DNA of 5,031 nt from Planktothrix sp. UBA8402 (GTDB lineage Bacteria > Cyanobacteriota > Cyanobacteriia > Cyanobacteriales > Microcoleaceae): assembly GCA_003456035.1 (NCBI GenBank), contig DMPJ01000015.1, positions 1-5,031 on the forward strand, in the 5' to 3' direction. Shown here piece by piece: positions 3,093-5,031 of the stretch (its first letter is position 1; the number at the start of each line of letters is the position of its first letter). The position numbers were made by a program, and so were the translations under genes. The notes under the pieces are model-generated. The model worked only from the letters and a program-made list of their open reading frames with translations. It did not search any database and was not told the DNA's origin.

Positions 3093-5031
3093 ATGCCTTA
3101 CGAAACGTTAAATCTTTCTAGCCCTAAACCCGTCCTATCTTGGGCGAATCATGATTTAGGTTCAGCAGAAACCAAAATGGCAAAAAACGTCGCTTCTTTG
3201 CCCTTTGTGTTTAAGCACGTTGCTTTAATGCCCGATGTTCACTTAGGAAAAGGGGCATTAGTAGGTTCTGTAATTGCGACAAAAGAAGCCATTATTCCGG
3301 CGGCTGTCGGGGTTGATATTGGTTGCTTTACGGGTGATACTTTGATTCCATTAGCTGATGGAAAATCCTATCCAATTGAAGAACTAGCAACGATAGGAAA
3401 ACCCATTTATGTATATTCTTGTACCAGTACAGGACGGATTATTGTTGCAGAAGCGATCGCAAAATTAACCCGAAAAAATGCTCCTTTAGTTAAAGTCATT
3501 TTGGATAATGGGGAAGAAATTCGATGCACTCCTGATCATAAATTTATGTTACGAGATGGAAGTTATCTCGAAGCTAATCAGTTAAAAACGGGTACGTCCT
3601 TAATGCCATTTTATTCAAGTCTTGACAAAGATGGCTATACTTTACTTCAACAAAATTATTCAGGACGTTGGCAAAAAGCTCATTGGATGATTGCCCGTTC
3701 TGGACTGTTAGGAAAAGTACCTAAATTCTTAGGTCAAAAAACCGTAATTCATCATAAAAACTTTGATCAATCTGATAACTCTCCTGAAAATTTAGAATTC
3801 ATGGGCGATCATGATCATTCTCGTTATCACCGTTCATTAATTGAAAAAAATCTTCATTGGCAATCTTCTGATTTTGAAGAAAAAAGAAAACAAGCTTTAG
3901 CAACTAAAGCCCAAACACCAGAAGGACATCAATATTATGCTGAACGAGGAACTAAAAATATCCTTCAGTATATGCACAATTGTCCTGAACATTTTAAAGA
4001 ATCAGTCGCCGAAAATGGAGAACGAGGAAAACAATATCTGATTGATTACAACAAAAGCTCAAAAGGTCGAGAAAAAAGCAAAGAAATTGCTAATCGTTTC
4101 TATACTTGCGAAACTTGTGGACAACAAGTTAAAAGTCCCATTGGATTACATAACCATCGCAAATTTGAACACGGATACAATCACAAAGTTGTTGATATAA
4201 TTCCTTTATTAGAACAGGAAGACGTTTATTGCTTAACTGTTCCTGAATATCATAACTTTGCCTTAAAAGCCGGAGTATTTGTTCATAATTGCGGAATGTG
4301 TGCGATCAAATTACCTTTTATTGCGGAACAAATGGAGGGAAAACTAAAGAAAATTCGCCAGGAAATTGAAGCAGCAATTCCGGTGGGGTTTGATCAAAAT
4401 AAACATATTGAAAAAGCTGTCACTAATTGGCAAGGATGGCAAGAGTTTAAAGACTTGCATTCTAAGGTTCAAAACCTAGAGTCAAAAGCGATTAAACAAA
4501 TGGGATCTTTAGGAGGCGGAAATCATTTTATTGAACTGTGTTTAGATGCAGAAAACAACGTTTGGTTAATGTTACATTCTGGTTCTCGACATATTGGCAA
4601 TATGTTAGCCCAGAATCATATTGACACCGCAAAAAACCTGGCAAAATTAGCAGAAATTAAACTTCCCGATCCTGATTTAGCTTATTTTGTATCAGGAACT
4701 CCTGAATTTGCAGCCTATTGGAATGATTTACAATGGGCGCAACATTACGCCAAATTTAACCGCGATATTATGATGGCACGGTTTAAACGAATTGTAGAAA
4801 CAGCCGTTGCCGGAGGGAAACCAACGAAAGCATTATTAGAGGTTAATTGTCATCATAATTATTCTGAAAAAGAACTGCATTTTGGTGAGGAAGTTTATGT
4901 AACTCGTAAAGGTGCTGTACGGGCAGCAGAACAAGATTATGGGATTATTCCTGGTTCAATGGGAGCAAAGTCTTTTATCGTTAAAGGGAAGGGAAATCAT
5001 GATAGTTATTGTAGTTGTTCCCATGGCGCGG
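3093..5031 (+). CDS. rtcB: RtcB RNA ligase precursor interrupted by an in-frame intein, 3' end cut by window
   Basis: One open frame of 646 codons from ATG 3093 to the window edge. Precursor residues 1-77 and 400-646 match RtcB, the GTP- and Mn-dependent ligase that joins 2',3'-cyclic-phosphate/3'-phosphate RNA ends to 5'-OH ends in tRNA splicing or RNA repair. Visible motifs are MPDVHLGKG (46-54), AAVGVDIG (70-77) with metal ligand Asp75, CGM (400-402) with ligand Cys400, GGGNHFIE with His478, MLHSGSR with His495, NCHHN with His588, EVYVTRKGAV, GIIPGSMGAKSFIV, and SCSHGA with the presumed guanylylated His644. Codons 78-399 are an intein. After its removal Cys400 becomes residue 78, the same number as the E. 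coli Mn-binding Cys, and the host part resembles the E. coli protein closely. About 70 C-terminal residues lie outside the window. No archease, rtcA or rtcR gene is seen here. Confidence 0.93.
   Translation, partial: MPYETLNLSSPKPVLSWANHDLGSAETKMAKNVASLPFVFKHVALMPDVHLGKGALVGSVIATKEAIIPAAVGVDIGCFTGDTLIPLADGKSYPIEELATIGKPIYVYSCTSTGRIIVAEAIAKLTRKNAPLVKVILDNGEEIRCTPDHKFMLRDGSYLEANQLKTGTSLMPFYSSLDKDGYTLLQQNYSGRWQKAHWMIARSGLLGKVPKFLGQKTVIHHKNFDQSDNSPENLEFMGDHDHSRYHRSLIEKNLHWQSSDFEEKRKQALATKAQTPEGHQYYAERGTKNILQYMHNCPEHFKESVAENGERGKQYLIDYNKSSKGREKSKEIANRFYTCETCGQQVKSPIGLHNHRKFEHGYNHKVVDIIPLLEQEDVYCLTVPEYHNFALKAGVFVHNCGMCAIKLPFIAEQMEGKLKKIRQEIEAAIPVGFDQNKHIEKAVTNWQGWQEFKDLHSKVQNLESKAIKQMGSLGGGNHFIELCLDAENNVWLMLHSGSRHIGNMLAQNHIDTAKNLAKLAEIKLPDPDLAYFVSGTPEFAAYWNDLQWAQHYAKFNRDIMMARFKRIVETAVAGGKPTKALLEVNCHHNYSEKELHFGEEVYVTRKGAVRAAEQDYGIIPGSMGAKSFIVKGKGNHDSYCSCSHGA
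3744..3833 (+). other. HNH nuclease motif of the intein homing endonuclease
   Basis: Precursor residues 218-247 read VIHHKNFDQSDNSPENLEFM (218-237) followed by a stretch with DHSRYHR. This is the classical HNH pattern: the HH pair (220-221), Asn229/Asn233 around SPENL, and a distal His (242 or 246). It closely matches the HHxDxNxxNNxPENLxxL form found in phage and intron HNH endonucleases. All key residues are present, so the nuclease could be active. Its expected target is the intein-less rtcB allele across the GVDIG/CGM codons. Confidence 0.85.
4107..4172 (+). other. C2H2 zinc-finger motif within the intein
   Basis: Residues 339-360 fit C-x2-C-x12-H-x4-H: Cys339, Cys342, His355 and His360, with a Tyr at 337, Val346 in the usual aromatic/hydrophobic position and Leu352 exactly where the classical finger has Leu. 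It follows a Lys/Arg-rich helical stretch (about 255-335). Together these probably help the HNH nuclease recognise DNA. Metal binding is inferred from spacing only. Confidence 0.7.

Larger units (their letters stand above)
3324..4289 (+). mobile_element. RtcB intein with HNH endonuclease region and zinc finger, 322 residues
   Basis: The insert has all expected splicing blocks. Block A begins with Cys78 (CFTGDTLIPLADG, 78-90). Block B carries T-x-x-H (CTPDHKFML, Thr146 and His149). Block F is VYCLTVPEYHNFAL (378-391). Block G is GVFVHN (394-399) with penultimate His398 and terminal Asn399, followed by Cys400 as +1 residue. At 322 residues it is longer than mini-inteins (about 130-160), because an endonuclease region (roughly 165-365) sits between blocks B and F. 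The insertion splits GVDIG|CGM in the RtcB active site. Inteins are known in RtcB of Pyrococcus horikoshii and Methanocaldococcus jannaschii, and I recall the Pyrococcus one as inserted at the same Cys. One HIP1 site (3453-3460) lies inside, suggesting long residence in the host. The frame is intact, so splicing is likely. Confidence 0.93.

Noticed and set aside
948..3460. GCGATCGC octamers as regulatory sites
   Set aside because: All five copies lie inside coding regions and match the HIP1 octamer, abundant across cyanobacterial genomes; useful for taxonomy only.
3324..4289. Insert in rtcB as an intron, insertion sequence or frameshifted gene fusion
   Set aside because: The frame is continuous with no stop, and the ends carry intein blocks A and G with Cys1, His-Asn and Cys+1, so removal at the protein level explains it.

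Overview
The window looks like a chromosomal segment of an AT-rich, phycobilisome-containing cyanobacterium. It carries five copies of the cyanobacterial HIP1 octamer GCGATCGC (starting at 948, 1658, 2073, 2846 and 3453), a phycobiliprotein lyase gene, and short palindromic intergenic repeats of the kind common in filamentous cyanobacteria. A Planktothrix/Microcoleus-like (Oscillatoriales) host is an impression from composition and repeats, not a proven assignment.

Layout. (1) 1-435, minus strand: N-terminal 145 codons of a CpcT-type phycocyanobilin lyase, cut by the window edge. (2) 436-854: a long non-coding divergent spacer with a compact hairpin-rich block (about 502-563) preceded by a sigma70-like promoter match, then an AT-rich leader with a candidate promoter for the next gene. 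(3) 855-2180, plus strand: an exported tetratricopeptide-repeat (TPR) protein of unknown specific role. (4) 2181-2277: a convergent spacer with a strong hairpin (probable bidirectional terminator) and a perfect 20-nt palindrome. (5) 2278-2922, minus strand: a GNAT-type acetyltransferase. (6) 2923-3092: a divergent spacer with an inverted pair of 15-nt palindromes, then a near-consensus promoter overlapped by a perfect 9+2+9 dyad. (7) 3093 to the right edge, plus strand: the RNA ligase gene rtcB, open at the 3' end and interrupted in frame by an intein.

The most notable item is the RtcB intein (3324-4289, 322 codons). It sits exactly before the Cys of the GVDIGCGM motif, so the residue needed to complete splicing (Cys+1) is also the Mn-binding cysteine of the ligase. 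The precursor should therefore lack a complete metal site until the intein is removed. The intein carries an HNH-type homing endonuclease region plus a textbook C2H2 zinc finger, and its block F has a Cys. Together with a TACA-NN-TGTA operator-like dyad in the rtcB promoter, this suggests a possible two-layer (transcriptional and splicing) control of RNA ligation; that link is inference.

The four genes are not an operon. Their orientations are -, +, -, +, and no shared pathway is evident between phycobilisome maturation, the TPR protein, the acetyltransferase and RNA repair.
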